Below are positions 22,321 to 32,690 of a stretch of DNA of 64,000 nt, one piece after another (within the stretch, counting starts at the first letter, position 1; each line of letters starts with the position of its first letter). The stretch comes from Diogma glabrata (lineage: Eukaryota; Arthropoda; Insecta; Diptera; Cylindrotomidae), in NCBI GenBank assembly GCA_963693315.1, contig OY856188.1:4809335-4873334 (forward strand). Reading direction: 5' to 3'. The notes below the pieces were generated by a model. The model searched no databases. It was given only the letters and a program-made list of their open reading frames with translations, and had not been told where the DNA came from. Both the position numbers and the translations under genes were made by a program.

Positions 22321-22932
22321 TTAGCGTAGAAATAAGTAGAGCCGCACAAAGCTCAGTTTAGGAATTGTTATTTTCTTTTGTGCAGGAGCAACCTTTGTTT
22401 TGGCTGATACAATCGTTACCTCTGCAGAACCATTTTCATCAATACATGAAGCGTAGACAACGGCGGCATAAGCAAGCTGGGATGCATCTGCGAAACCGTA
22501 CAATGTTATTGGTTTGTTAGTAAATTTAAGCCATCTTGGTATGGTAACTGTTTCTATTAAGTTTAATTCATTGCGAAACTTGCACCAATCATCCAGAATA
22601 TCCTTAGGTAATGGGTCATCCCAGTCTAAGCATTTTGCCCACGTTCTTTAGAAAATTATTTTAACGTATACAGTTACTGGAGCCAGCCACCCATGAGGAT
22701 CAAAAAGTCTAGAAGCTTCAGATAGCATTTCTCTCTTGGTGAATGATGCGACTTCATATAGCAAAACTCGGTAGGTAAAAAGATCAGATGTGGTGTTCCA
22801 AAAGATTCCTAGAACCTTTGAAAATTGTGTCTGTCTATCAGCTTCAATTATTTTTTGGGTACTATTTAAATCGTCAACATGCGGAAGACAATTGGTAAGC
22901 CACTTCTGAAGTTTAAACCCAGCTGATTTCAT
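22321..22932 (-). pseudogene. BEL remnant: RT thumb and RNase H
   Basis: Frame 22648-22932 contains the post-YVDD region (GFKLQKWLTN, VLGIFWNTTSDLFTY, TKREMLSEASRLFDPHGWLAPV), typical of BEL/Pao. Frame 22321-22503 begins the RNase H (YGFADASQLAYAAVVY, ITIPKL), with the first catalytic Asp. Stops and frameshifts separate them. Confidence 0.85.
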
Positions 22933-22969
22933 TATGGTAGATATTTCATTCTTGAGGCTGGTAAGTTGT

Positions 22970-23529
22970 TTAATTGAATCTACCTACCCCAGTCATCAGG
23001 TCGTCAACGTAAAAATCTCTACCAATGGTTGTAGCAGCGATTGGAGATGTTTGTTGATTATCATTGCAGATTTGTTTCAAAACTCTAGTGGAAAGAAATG
23101 GAGCTGGAGCGGTGCCATACGTTACAGTAAGTAGACGAAACTCTCGAATTGGTTCATTTGACTCTTCTCTCCATAAAATGCGTTGAAAATCTGAATGTGG
23201 TTTTTTAATTCTAATCTGCCTGAACATTTTTTCTAGGTCAGCAGTCATAGCAAAACCTTAGAAAGAAAGCGAAAGCTTAGAAGAATCTGTTGCAATGTTT
23301 GTTGAATTGTAGGCCCAACGACGAGATTTTCATTCAATGATGTTCCCGATTTAGTTTTGGCCGAAGCATCAAAAACAACCCGCAATTTGGTAGTGGTGCT
23401 GGTTTCCTTCAGAATACAGTGATGTGGTAAGTAGTAGGACTGGTTGCATGGAACGTTTATTTCGGTGTCTGGTATCCGCTCCATGTGTCCTAATTTCTCA
23501 TACTGTCTCATAAAATCAAGGTCTGCCAA
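22970..23529 (-). pseudogene. BEL remnant: reverse transcriptase palm
   Basis: Frame 23245-23529 has KLRVVFDASAKTKSGTSLNENL and LVVGPTIQQTL. After a frameshift, frame 22970-23248 has MTADLEKMFRQI (first catalytic Asp), QRILWREE, LTVTYGTAPAPFLSTRVL and the active site FYVDDLMTG. This is textbook BEL/Pao RT, damaged only by frame changes. Confidence 0.9.
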
Positions 23530-23541
23530 GTAGGAAAATCT

Positions 23542-23969
23542 TCATCGGTAGTTTTGTTTGACCAGCGTTGTTGGGTTGTTGGGTTCATCTAATTTATTTA
23601 AAATTAAATAAATAAGCCATGGGTCGCGTCCTTCTGCATTACTGCCTAAAGATTTAATTTCACGAACCACTTCATCTGATGTATCACACAATTTTCGTAT
23701 ATTTTTGCTCGATATCTGTGTTAAACACGATTGATTAATAAAAGTTTTCAAAAAAGAAGACATAATTAACTTTTTATGCTATATCTTTTAACTAGTTTCT
23801 GGTACCCTTCGATGTAGTTAGCCTCCGTGGTATTTAGATGACGTAGGGATGCACTTGCCTCACCTCTCAAAGACCCTCTGAGATGTTGTAGCTTTTGTAC
23901 TCCTGTCAACGCATGATTGTCATGTACGGTAGACATGAACATATCATAAAACGATTGCCACTCTTGGTG
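23542..23969 (-). pseudogene. BEL remnant: gag (DUF1759-like)
   Basis: Minus-strand translation from 23969 downward gives EWQSFYDMFMSTVH, KLQHLRGSLRGEASASLRHL and EANYIEGYQKLV. After a break it gives TFINQSCLTQISSKNIRKLCD and VREIKSLGSNAEGRDPWLIYL, ILNKLDE. This is the capsid-like DUF1759 pattern of BEL gag. It then jumps to RT, marking the internal deletion. Confidence 0.75.
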
Positions 23970-23976
23970 TACGGCT

Positions 23977-24023
23977 GGTGTGATATTTGTTTAAATAACA
24001 CACATTTGTTTAAATATCACACC
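23977..24023. repeat. 47-bp inverted repeat at the end of the BEL remnant
   Basis: GGTGTGATATTTGTTTAAA and its near-complement TGTTTAAATATCACACC flank a short ACACACAT-like loop. It separates the gag remnant from the unidentified fragment to its right and may mark a rearrangement or a small insertion. Confidence 0.6.
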
Positions 24024-24028
24024 ACAAC

Positions 24029-24344
24029 CATATGTACGGCTTGACGTTTTCTTTCATCAATGCAACATGTGAATGGATATAACTACCATCATAAAAAACT
24101 TTCATAACATCACCAGGTTGAACAACAATTTTGAGCTTTATACAATTGTTCCATCTTCTAGTGTCCTTGTATAACTAATGACACATCATTCCCCTCGACC
24201 TTCCATAAGTTGACCATTTCCAACCATAACACATAAACTATCAAGAACTGTTGAATGAAACATTATCTTCATCCAGCCCTTTAGTTCTTCATGAACATTC
24301 GACAAATTTTCGAACGAACTTTTAATTGATTTATCAAGTTCCAT
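24029..24344 (-). pseudogene. Unidentified broken coding fragment
   Basis: From an ATG at 24344 the minus strand reads about 52 codons (MELDKSIKSSFENLSNVHEE...) to a TGA. A different frame then continues with IVVQPGDVMKVFYDGSYIHS and HVALMKENVKPYIWLW. The composition and alternating frames look like a once-coding region with two or three frameshifts. I do not recognise the family. It may be the 5' end of the adjoining BEL gag or captured host sequence. Confidence 0.3.
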
Positions 24345-24979
24345 TTATTTTAATTTACCAACATAAATATGATTTTGAAGTTCAAACTAGTGATTTAAAA
24401 AAAAATCTAAGTAGGATAAAACACTAATCAAATTTTTATTCTTAGTTTTTGAATTTATTTATGCAAACTTTTTATTTTGATTTAACAGATAACTTCTACT
24501 TTTATTTACAATCACATCACAATTTTATTTACATAATTATACTAGCTAAAAAACTTAAACAATTGTTACATAAAAAAATAAATTAAATTAAATTTTAATA
24601 TACATTTATTTTTTTTATAATAACATATTGTTTCTTTAATTTCCAAAATTATACTGATCCATTTGGTTATCAAAATTCTTATTTTTATATCGTATTTTCT
24701 GCTTCTGTTTCCCTTCCCAACAATCACCAATTTCTCCAACGTACAAAAAAACATTAAATCAAACATGTTTATTGTTGAAATTGAGTGACGCAACTAAATC
24801 TCAACAGTAGCATACAAAAATGTTGCGACCCTTAAGAAAATTAATGAAATTATAATTGAAAATGAAAATCATTATTTTTAGAACAAAATTGAAATAGTCC
24901 TGGTGTTACAAATTCGCACATTACTTTATGTTAATAAAAGAAACTTCAACTTAAACAAATATTGCTTATCCTGTGTATT
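24345..24979. other. AT-rich spacer
   Basis: No gene is seen; the 75-aa frame at 24566-24793 is low-complexity. The segment 24907-24989 is shared with 35.5 kb and is listed separately. Confidence 0.45.
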
Positions 24980-24989
24980 TTATAATCTA
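24907..24989 (+). repeat. About 83-bp repeat also present inverted at 35.5 kb
   Basis: The text AAATTCGCACATTACTTTAT through TTAATAAAAGAAACTTCAAC to ATAATCTAAG recurs on the minus strand at about 35505-35587. It directly abuts the Ty3/gypsy RT remnant. It could be an LTR scrap, since it contains AATAAA, but the match is too short to prove it. Confidence 0.55.
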
Positions 24990-25141
24990 AGCGTTGTCTT
25001 TATAACGTCATTTAAGTGACGACAATTGACACAAAACCTATAGTTATTGTTCTTTTTCTTTACCAGGACTAATGGAGATCTCCATGGGTTTTTCGATCGT
25101 TCTTTTCCTCTTGTCATTTCTTTTTCATATTCTATTAAAAC
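24980..25141 (-). pseudogene. Ty3/gypsy reverse transcriptase fragment
   Basis: Fifty-three codons on the minus strand read VLIEYEKEMTRG..., then NPWRSPLVLVKKKNNNYRFC and VNCRHLNDVIKTTL before a TAA. This is the first conserved RT block of Ty3/gypsy polymerases ([24 protein letters not shown]...LN). The usual R/DYR is NCR here. The remainder of pol is absent on both sides. Confidence 0.8.
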
Positions 25142-25871
25142 AGAAACAGTTTTTGTAACTGTTTAATTTTTTATCCCTAAAGTCAATACGATGTTTTACG
25201 GATGCGACCAAAATTAGATACAGAGCTGGAAAAACAAAACACAAATTTTTTCAGCATAATTATCTGCTTTGGATCTAAGGGAGTATATGATTTCTCGATC
25301 ATTAATTAATTACCTCGTAACCATCGATGTCATGTACGAACTGCATCATAACAACCTCTTTTTACATTATTGCTGGACATTCACGAAAGGTAGTTCAATC
25401 TTAGGTTTCTACTTCAAAAACAGTCTTTGCTCTATCTCAGAGTAACATGGCATAAAACGTAGACAAAGATTTAGACGTTCTGTTTTTTTTATAGCTATAG
25501 TTGTTAAAGCTTTAGCCTGGTAACTCTTTGTTAGTGGATTCAATTCCTAAAACCATTTTTTCTAGTTATTGTTCAGAATGTGTGTTTTCCCGTAAATAAT
25601 TATTCTAAAAATATATAAAGTAAAAGAAAAAAGATCAACATGGTATCTGGGGATATTTAAAGCTACTGTACAATTGCTGGAATTCAATGCTATACATGTT
25701 GATTTAATTGAAACAAAAAGCTTGAATTTGTCGTAACTCGTACAATTTCCTGATGTTAAGTTACGTAAAACGTTAAAATTAATCTTTCATTGGTTGGAAA
25801 GGATTACAAACTTTAACTGTATCGAATATTCGCTCCAAGATGTAAACTAATTATAAATTTGTAGTTTCACT
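25142..25871. other. No recognisable feature
   Basis: Unremarkable A/T-rich sequence with stops in all frames. It may be further decayed gypsy sequence, but no motif survives. Confidence 0.4.
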
Positions 25872-26288
25872 TTATTTATTTCGAGGCCGTAAAATCTGTC
25901 TCAAATTCGTTTGGCTCGTATTATTTGCTAATATTTCTTCTTCAAAAAGGCTTGCCTCTTCTTTCTCAACGATGTCGTGAACTGCAGAAATGTCAGTTGT
26001 TGAACCATCGACTTTCTTTGTTACTGTAGTGCCTAGAACACGTTCTGATTTATTAACAATTCTACCGTTTTTCATTTTCTGCATCATTTTATTACGCACA
26101 ACTTTCTCCTTCAGATTTACATCTATTTCTTCCTGGAATTTTTCTTTTATTGTACGAAGTTCTTTTTGTACAACTACTAAATTTTTCTGATGGTTTGATA
26201 TTCTAGCGCTTAGTGTGTTGCGGTGTTTAATATTCTCTTTAACTGTTATTTGCGGGAGGTTTTCTCTTAGATTGTTCTCACTTATAAC
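25872..26288 (-). CDS. Unidentified 138-codon open frame with coiled coil
   Basis: An uninterrupted frame runs from just after a TAG near 26289 to a TAA at 25872, with no ATG near its beginning (first internal Met codons at about 26087). The predicted product has a Lys/Glu-rich helical stretch (HQKNLVVVQKELRTIKEKF, then a basic VVRNKMMQKMKNG) and an acidic tail ending RQILRPRNK. It could be a 3'-terminal exon of a host gene (minus-strand text just upstream is ACACAAGGTAG) or part of a retroelement gag upstream of the RT scrap. I recognise no family. An open frame this long is unusual in such A/T-rich DNA. Confidence 0.35.
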   Translation of the reverse strand, partial: VISENNLRENLPQITVKENIKHRNTLSARISNHQKNLVVVQKELRTIKEKFQEEIDVNLKEKVVRNKMMQKMKNGRIVNKSERVLGTTVTKKVDGSTTDISAVHDIVEKEEASLFEEEILANNTSQTNLRQILRPRNK

Positions 26289-28979
26289 CTACCTTGTGTC
26301 TTAGAGTTCCAATGGCAGATTACTTTGTTGGATTATTGAGTAGTTAAAAAATAATACATAGCTATATTCCGACAGGCTCAAAACCATCTATCTTGCCATA
26401 GTGACAGAGGTGAATGTATTCCCAACAATGAAAACGCATAGGTTTTATTTTAATATAAATTCAAAACAACACGTCCCTCTTTGGGTTGTTTCGTACTTTC
26501 TGAACTAATGATGAGGAGGCACTTTCTAGTATTGCACTTCCACAGTATCCTCATACTGTGCCTCCTTTTCACTGAATGTCCCCAATTGTGGTAGCAATGT
26601 TAACAATTACCAGGTCCGCACTAGGTGAATTTCCATTAGTGTCCCTACAGAGAGTCTTGCTGCTGTTTTTTGTCAATAAACCATCTTCGGGGATAATATT
26701 TTATAAAAATCTTACAAAAAATAAAAAAAAAATGGCATAAACAATTTTAAAAATATTGTTTTATTTATTGGCCTTATCTAACCACGATTTCAGTATTAGT
26801 GTGAGTCCTAATTGTTGTTTATTTAACTTGCTTGGCGCCAAGGCAAACGCTACTATGGTTTAATGTCAGTATAGAAAATTAGTTAAGGTCATCTTCTTAC
26901 CCTCCGTTTTGTTTGTATAGTCACCAGGCAAATTTTTCTACCTGCCACCATCTCTTCAGTCTTCATTACCTCATGCAAGACGGAGCGGATATAGTCTGAT
27001 CACCACCAAGGATTACTGTTAAATTGGTGGTGAGCTCTTTTTTAATACTGTTGTCTTCCTGTATCCCTACTGTGGTCCACTCAATACTTACGTTTGCCCT
27101 CTTTTCAACCCTCTAGATCTGTCAAATTTTGCACCAGGTTTAGTTGCCTTGTTTAAATTTATGCCTGTAAACAAGATCTTTAGTTAAAATAGAGCCTAGC
27201 CATTTGACGTTTAGTTACCAGATTGGGTTCGATTATGCTCAGAACCTCCACATTTAGCATGATGCTGGAATAGTTTGCCACCAGCATTGCAGCTCTGCCT
27301 AAAGTGGTGTTGTATATTAAAGTTCACGAAAGCGTCCATCGTGACGTTCGATTTTTTTAAATCGCCTTAAGCTTTCTAGTCTACTTCTAATGCCTTCGCT
27401 TAAGAGAATATTGTTTACCTTCTGTTCTAGAATTCTCTTTTTCAATTTTTTGAGTATGAGCTCATTCTTTAAAGTACTAACTAGTACTCGTTCCGTTAAG
27501 AAAGTGAACCTATGTCTTCTACTTTGTTAAAATGTTGAGCTCGCAGAACCCACTGTCCGTGCCCCACTGACTGTTGTTGCATTTGACATCTCGTTTCTAG
27601 CGAATGGTAGAGGATGCGTATTCCTTCGTTTGTTAATTGTGCCTCAGCGTTCTCCATCTTAGCTAATTTCAGAGTCCATAGCCTTGAAGGGGACTATTGA
27701 TATAAAGCAACGCTGGTTATGTGTTACCCCCAAATTTGAGCGACATCAAACCTAAGAGAAATTGTTCGAAAAGGCGCCTAACGACTTGCTCAACCAGCTC
27801 TCTTCAATGGTGACAATGGTTGTAATGTATAGGTTGGAAATCTGAGTTTTGTGAGATCTTTCATAATAAGTGTTTTATTTGATTAATCGGTGGATTGCAT
27901 TTTTCTCGACTTGTTTAAGCGATTTAAAGCCATACCACCATTACTGTAATGTTAATAATGTCTACAGCAATAATCCTATGTAATCGTCATCGGTAGAGCT
28001 CACATGTAACACCAATGTTGGTTAGGCAATTTTCTTCTTTTTAATTGGTCTAGTTTTTTAAAAAAAGACTTCCATCTAGCGCAATACGTAATAACCATGC
28101 CAAAAGAATTGATAAATTAGTTCGCGTGTAAGAAAATGCAGACGGTGCTATATTCTCGGGAACCAACCTCTTTTGCTAGATGTGACTTTAGGTTGAGATG
28201 TCAATATGTTTATAACAATTTCTCTTTTTTTATTAATGATTCAGCGCCACTTGCAGCCACAAACTCATCATTTTAGTTAAGCTTTAAACACCAAAGTCTT
28301 TGAAATAGTATAATTAGCACTATTATAGAAGGAGACAGAGAACTTAATGGATCAAATACTCAAAAAGCTTAAACTGTTATTTTTCCTAATTCGGCATTGT
28401 CGTTCGGGGTTTACCTTAAAAGTTAGGGTGTAATTCTCAGATTTTCATGTAATTCCAGCATTCCCAAGAAACGCTCTCACTGCATAATTTTGTTAAGGCC
28501 CATACATTTTTTTAATCATACAAAGATGAAATGTTGTAATTTCATTCTCTCAATTTAGCGAGTCTTTTAGTGACTACTCGATTTAAGCTGACTCATTTAT
28601 TGATATTAAAAGTTATTTATAATTTTTTTTATAATTTTTAATCTAAAACGTGTCTGTAGTATTTCTTTATCTCTGCTGATATTTAAATTCCAAACATCTA
28701 TAAATAAATTTGACCTTTTATGTCGTTCTGTTTATAAAAATCATCTGAATATTTTAATAAGATCGTCATTTTTTAAAGTTTAATTTCCTGTTCCAAATTC
28801 CAATCAAATTGAAAATAACAAAAATTTTAAGAAATAATTATCAGCAATAATTTAATTTCCCCAAAAAATTGTGTTGGTAAAATTCAACTTATCAGTAGTA
28901 AATAAATAACAGAAAATTGAGATTTCAACATTTTCTTCTTCAATTCATATCTTAAATTTGATTTGCCGTGAGTATAGTT
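26289..28979. other. Degenerate region, no gene identified
   Basis: Base composition is a little richer in G+C than the surroundings at 26.4-28.2 kb, as expected for once-coding DNA, but every frame is broken. One minus-strand stretch at about 27.5-27.7 kb stays open for some 60 codons (LWTLKLAKMENAEAQLTNEG...) without a known motif. Confidence 0.4.
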
Positions 28980-29070
28980 ATAGTTCAACTTCGAACTACC
29001 CATCGTCTTCGTGGCGTTATAGCTTGCGTGTTGGCCGTTACGGATTTGAATCCTGGCACTGATGAGGAAT
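28980..29070 (+). repeat. Possible tRNA-related SINE fragment
   Basis: The text GTGGCGTTATAGCTTGCGTG followed 12 nt later by GGATTTGAATCC and TGGCACTGATGAGGAATG resembles a pol III A box and B box spaced as in tRNA-derived SINEs. No tail repeat or target duplication is evident. Weak call. Confidence 0.3.
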
Positions 29071-30189
29071 GTTCCAATGTTCCAATGAATGTTCCTAGTC
29101 TGAATAAAAAAAAACTTATTTTTTAAATTATTTCTAGGAAAAGTGCAAAAAAAACAAACATTCTAAAAATAAGTTTGAGAAATTTTTCCAGAATGGAAAT
29201 AAGTTTTTTGGTTTTTCTTACACTTTCTTTCAGATCTTGTTGTATTTTAAATGGAAATAAGTTAGAAAATATATAACATCGCTAACGATAACAGTAACAA
29301 CAGAATAACGGTAGAAAAAATAAAAAAAAATGAAAATATTAAAATAAGTCATAAGAAAGTTTTTCTTTCGAGAGGAATAAAATGCTTTCGAGAGGAATAA
29401 AATGCTAATATGGCATATTTTAGTTTGCTGTTAGTGGTTTTAAGAATACCTCGGTTGATGGAACTCCCATAGATTTTAAAGAGATTTTACTTTACTTTTT
29501 AATTTTATTTTTATATGTGCCAACTACGTCGAGAACATCTCATTTGTGGTGAACATACATGACCAAACCTTTAAAAAAAACTACCATCTCGATTTTTTTA
29601 TCGATGTCATTCGATTTTGAACAAACTCTTTACATAACCTTTTGATGTGGTTGGGCATAGTCTTATAAGCTTTGGTATAAAAATTTATCCAGGTAGAGAG
29701 GAAGTGTTCCAAACAACTGTATATATTTGAAACTTCAATAACTTCAAATCCTCTCAATAGCTATTGATAAAACTAAGTACGTAAGCTATTAGTTGATTTG
29801 TACGTAGTTTGTCGGCAAGGCGCTATTGAAAAAATAATTATTTGAATTAATAATTTTGAACGAATAACTTTTAAACCTATTGTGATCAAACTTTATTTTC
29901 TGAGTGACTCCAGTTGCAACAACATCTGAGTAACTACGACAGCAACAATTGGGATAGCTGGAAAGTATCAGATTGTAGCAGATTTAATGACATTTTCCAC
30001 ATTTACTTCGATTTTGATTATTGAAAAGAATTATTAACGCTTAATGAAGAGATTTCATGAAAAGTTCTCCCGACTAATGTTATGCGTGAAACGATTCGGG
30101 TGTTGCAAAACTTTCAACTACAGAATAAATTGAAGTCACAACATTTAAAATGGTAAAAAAAAATAGGTTTTATTCTTTATCTTTAAAAA
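29071..30189. other. AT-rich spacer
   Basis: No gene. A 20-bp tandem duplication (TTTCGAGAGGAATAAAATGC) lies at 29366-29405. Confidence 0.45.
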
Positions 30190-30560
30190 TCTTATATATA
30201 TAAAAATCACGTGTCACGATGTTTGTCCGCGATAAACTCCGCACCAACCTAACCAATCTTAATAAAATTGTGTTCAGTGTGTGTATAATGGTCCAACTTG
30301 AGAGATAGGATAGTTTTTATTTTGATTAAACGCCTAAATATTTTTTAATTACGAATTAAATGTTAAATATGGATAGTTCATAAGCAAACTTTCAGATGGC
30401 GGCGTAAATTAATTAATTTACTGTCAAACCTGCTTTATCGACTTTTCAATCATCCATGTAGGGCCCATATAGACTATCATATGTTATTGAGCGATTATTT
30501 TGTTCCAGTATTTGCTGCAATGGCACTGCAAAAGGGGGAAAAGAGAATAAATTCAATAAA
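30190..30560 (+). mobile_element. Helitron 5' end, family 2
   Basis: Starts A|TCTTATATATATAAAAATCA then CGTGTCACGATGTTTGTCCG and continues for about 230 bp almost identically to 33167-33400. Later text (ACTATCATATGTTATTGAGC) also looks Helitron-like. No matching CTAG end was found before the palindrome at 30.6 kb, so it is truncated or was split by what lies to its right. Confidence 0.75.
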
Positions 30561-30611
30561 ATTTATATGGGATTTCATTCAAAACACAACTTGAATAATT
30601 TTAAAAATTAT

Positions 30612-30840
30612 CGTTTGTAATACCACGAGTCATTAAAATTTTTTCGTTAATTTTTTGATTTTTCGAATTAAATTATTTAGCAACACTGCGAATCAAACCG
30701 CACAATAAACCACGAGTCCGAAGGACGAGTGGTTTAAGTAGCGGTTTGATTGAGCAGTGTTGCTTAAAAATAATTTAATGAGTAAAATTGAAAAATTGAA
30801 GACAAAAATTTCAATGAAGAGTGGTGTTTAATGAGATAAT
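30612..30840. repeat. Long imperfect palindrome, Crypton 3' side
   Basis: The core 30667-30779 has arms ATTAAATTATTTAGCAACAC...AACCAC and the reverse complement, meeting at GAGTCCGAAGGACGAG. Weaker symmetry extends out to about 30612 and 30840. The left end carries TGTAATACCACGAGTC (30616-30631), shared with the other palindrome at 32521. It lies 120 bp past the stop codon of the recombinase gene. Confidence 0.8.
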
Positions 30841-30942
30841 TTTTTTTTAAATTATGTAATGTGGTTTAAATCATAATTATTTCTTCCTAAATTTCAAAAT
30901 GTTTTAAAAATACAGAGTTACAATGTTTAAAACTCAAATAAA

Positions 30943-30948
30943 TTTATT
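30943..30948 (-). promoter_or_regulatory. Polyadenylation signal of the Crypton gene
   Basis: AATAAA on the minus strand, 15 nt downstream of the recombinase stop codon, which fits a short 3' UTR. Confidence 0.5.
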
Positions 30949-30962
30949 AGAAATACTATACA

Positions 30963-32246
30963 TTAATTAAAATTACAATTAGTGATTGTGCAATTATTGA
31001 ACACATATGGTTGATTTTGTTTCACCGTTGTGTTAGTGCAACTAGCTCTCGATGAAACAGTGGAGTTTGAAGTTAACGTAGACTGTTGTAAGTGTAAACT
31101 GTTACCAGTTTTTGGAGTTTCATTCAAGGATTCTTCGGCTGGAAAATTTTCCAAATTGCTTTTTACTTTTTCTACTTGATTTTGAGCTCGCACTCTATTT
31201 ATGATATCTAGGTGGTGCTCCTTATTTAGTTGCAAGTAGGGTTTAAGTGACGACGCTTTATTGTGCCCAGACATTTTTAATAATTCGCTTTCAGAAATAC
31301 CGGCATGAGATAACCGTGAAACAAAAGAAGAGCGGTTGGAATGGTTAGTGATTTTATTTTTTCGCGTATCTATTCTAATTTTTTCGGCAGATTGTTTAGT
31401 CCATTTTGCAATCTCGTTCGTACCAATGGGGCTGTTTTTATACCAAATTCCATTTCTATCAAAATATGGATTTGGAGTCAAAAATAATCGGTTTGTGGTT
31501 ATATTATTACCACGTTTGGCAATAAGCATTTTAAATAAGCTCACAGAACAAATTTCAGGATCACTTGTGTTTTGAACTAACCATTTGGAATCAGTACAAG
31601 TTTTATCGCCGCCCTGGCACGTTTTACTGAATATTGGATTATATTCGATTCGTTGAATATTCCCTGAAGGAGAGTACTCTTCATGAAAAAAATCAATGCG
31701 ACATCGACTCGCTTCTCCGCCACGCCACCCCAGTTCAAATGCCGTAACATGAAAAAATTTCAGTTGAAGTCCTTTAGGGTTTGATGCATCACACGTTTTC
31801 AAAATTTTTGTATATTCCTCTGGTAAAAGTGCCGTAGCACTGACTTTTCTTTTTTCAGGAAAGTTTTGTAGGTATTTTCTTTTAGCATTTCTGGCATCTC
31901 TTGCTTCTTTAAATTCAATATCATTAAACGGGTTGAAAACACGTTTATATTTTTCATAATAATCCCTTTGAACTAGTTTTGCTTTGATGTTCCAAATTGT
32001 TTTCACACAGTGATCTTTGTAATCTTCTCCGTTTTGTTTTTTCATATTCATAGCCCAATCTTTTAGAATTGATGCAATTTCCACGGCACTTTTATTTCCA
32101 TCCATTCTAAAATTTCTTGTTTCGCAAAAGGCTTGAAATTGATTTCGTACAAAATTGTGCGATTTAGTAGTATTAACTGGTTCTGATTTTATAATAATAT
32201 TACTTATTTCGTCACTAGTAAGATTTCCAAACCGATTGGCGTTCAT
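30963..32246 (-). CDS. Crypton-type tyrosine recombinase, intact
   Basis: A 427-aa uninterrupted frame from ATG to TAA. The C-terminal half carries the full tyrosine recombinase set: R175 (ELGWRGGEASR), H302-x-x-R305 (NHSNR), H328 (MSGHNK) and nucleophile Y337 (SLKPYL). The H-to-Y distance (9) and HxxR-to-H distance match phage and yeast integrases. K221 or K244 may be the beta-turn lysine. Residues 20-130 form a basic, mostly helical DNA-binding (core-binding-like) region. The tail (about 370-427) is Ser/Thr/Asn-rich and ends in VFNNCTITNCNFN. Cryptons are animal and fungal DNA transposons that move by this enzyme and are related to the recombinase-derived domains of KCTD1, QRICH1 and ZMYM proteins (family knowledge). 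No intron is needed. A domesticated host gene is the alternative, but the TE surroundings argue for a transposon. Confidence 0.88.
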   Translation of the reverse strand: MNANRFGNLTSDEISNIIIKSEPVNTTKSHNFVRNQFQAFCETRNFRMDGNKSAVEIASILKDWAMNMKKQNGEDYKDHCVKTIWNIKAKLVQRDYYEKYKRVFNPFNDIEFKEARDARNAKRKYLQNFPEKRKVSATALLPEEYTKILKTCDASNPKGLQLKFFHVTAFELGWRGGEASRCRIDFFHEEYSPSGNIQRIEYNPIFSKTCQGGDKTCTDSKWLVQNTSDPEICSVSLFKMLIAKRGNNITTNRLFLTPNPYFDRNGIWYKNSPIGTNEIAKWTKQSAEKIRIDTRKNKITNHSNRSSFVSRLSHAGISESELLKMSGHNKASSLKPYLQLNKEHHLDIINRVRAQNQVEKVKSNLENFPAEESLNETPKTGNSLHLQQSTLTSNSTVSSRASCTNTTVKQNQPYVFNNCTITNCNFN

Positions 32247-32520
32247 TTTAGGTAGATTTAATTTAATTTAAATGTTTGAATTTTTAAGGCAATTTTATTT
32301 CAGATTTTGAAAAAATAAACGTCAAATATGTGGCTACTAGATGAATTTATATTGTATTTTGTTAGAATAAAAAATGACAACAAAGAATTTTCATAACGAC
32401 AAAGCAAAATTATCGACGACAAGAAGAATTGCCGACAGTTAAAACAAAGCCCACTGTTTAAATATCATAGTTTGTATGTATGAAAAATAAAATTTCTGAC
32501 AGCAAAAAAAAATTATCATA

Positions 32521-32690
32521 TGTAATATAACGAGTCGTCAAATAATAGTCGATTATTTTTCATAATCATTATTACGAATGTCATTTGAGGTCCCGAGTGC
32601 GCGTAGCGCACGAGGGAAATTTTTGACCTCAAATGGCATGAGTGGTAATGTTGAAAAATAATCGACTAATAATTTGATGACGAGTTGTAT
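32521..32690. repeat. Long imperfect palindrome, Crypton 5' side
   Basis: Arms of about 75 bp (TGTAATATAACGAGTCGTCA..., with AGTCGATTATTTTTC) pair with the right half and meet at GAGTGCGCGTAGCGCACGAG. It begins 275 bp upstream of the recombinase ATG. Its first 16 bases resemble those at 30616 (TGTAATA[C/T][C/A]ACGAGTC). Confidence 0.8.

Larger units (their letters stand above)
20554..23969 (-). mobile_element. Decayed second BEL/Pao element
   Basis: Pieces of a BEL/Pao polyprotein lie in the expected order on the minus strand (gag 23.5-23.97 kb, RT, RNase H, integrase, C-terminal domain), broken by many frameshifts and stops. The gag cysteine knuckles and the protease are missing: gag text ends at 23542 and RT text begins at 23529, so a large internal deletion is inferred. 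Its sequence differs clearly from the element at 9-15 kb, so it is another family. No LTRs could be recognised at either end. Confidence 0.88.
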
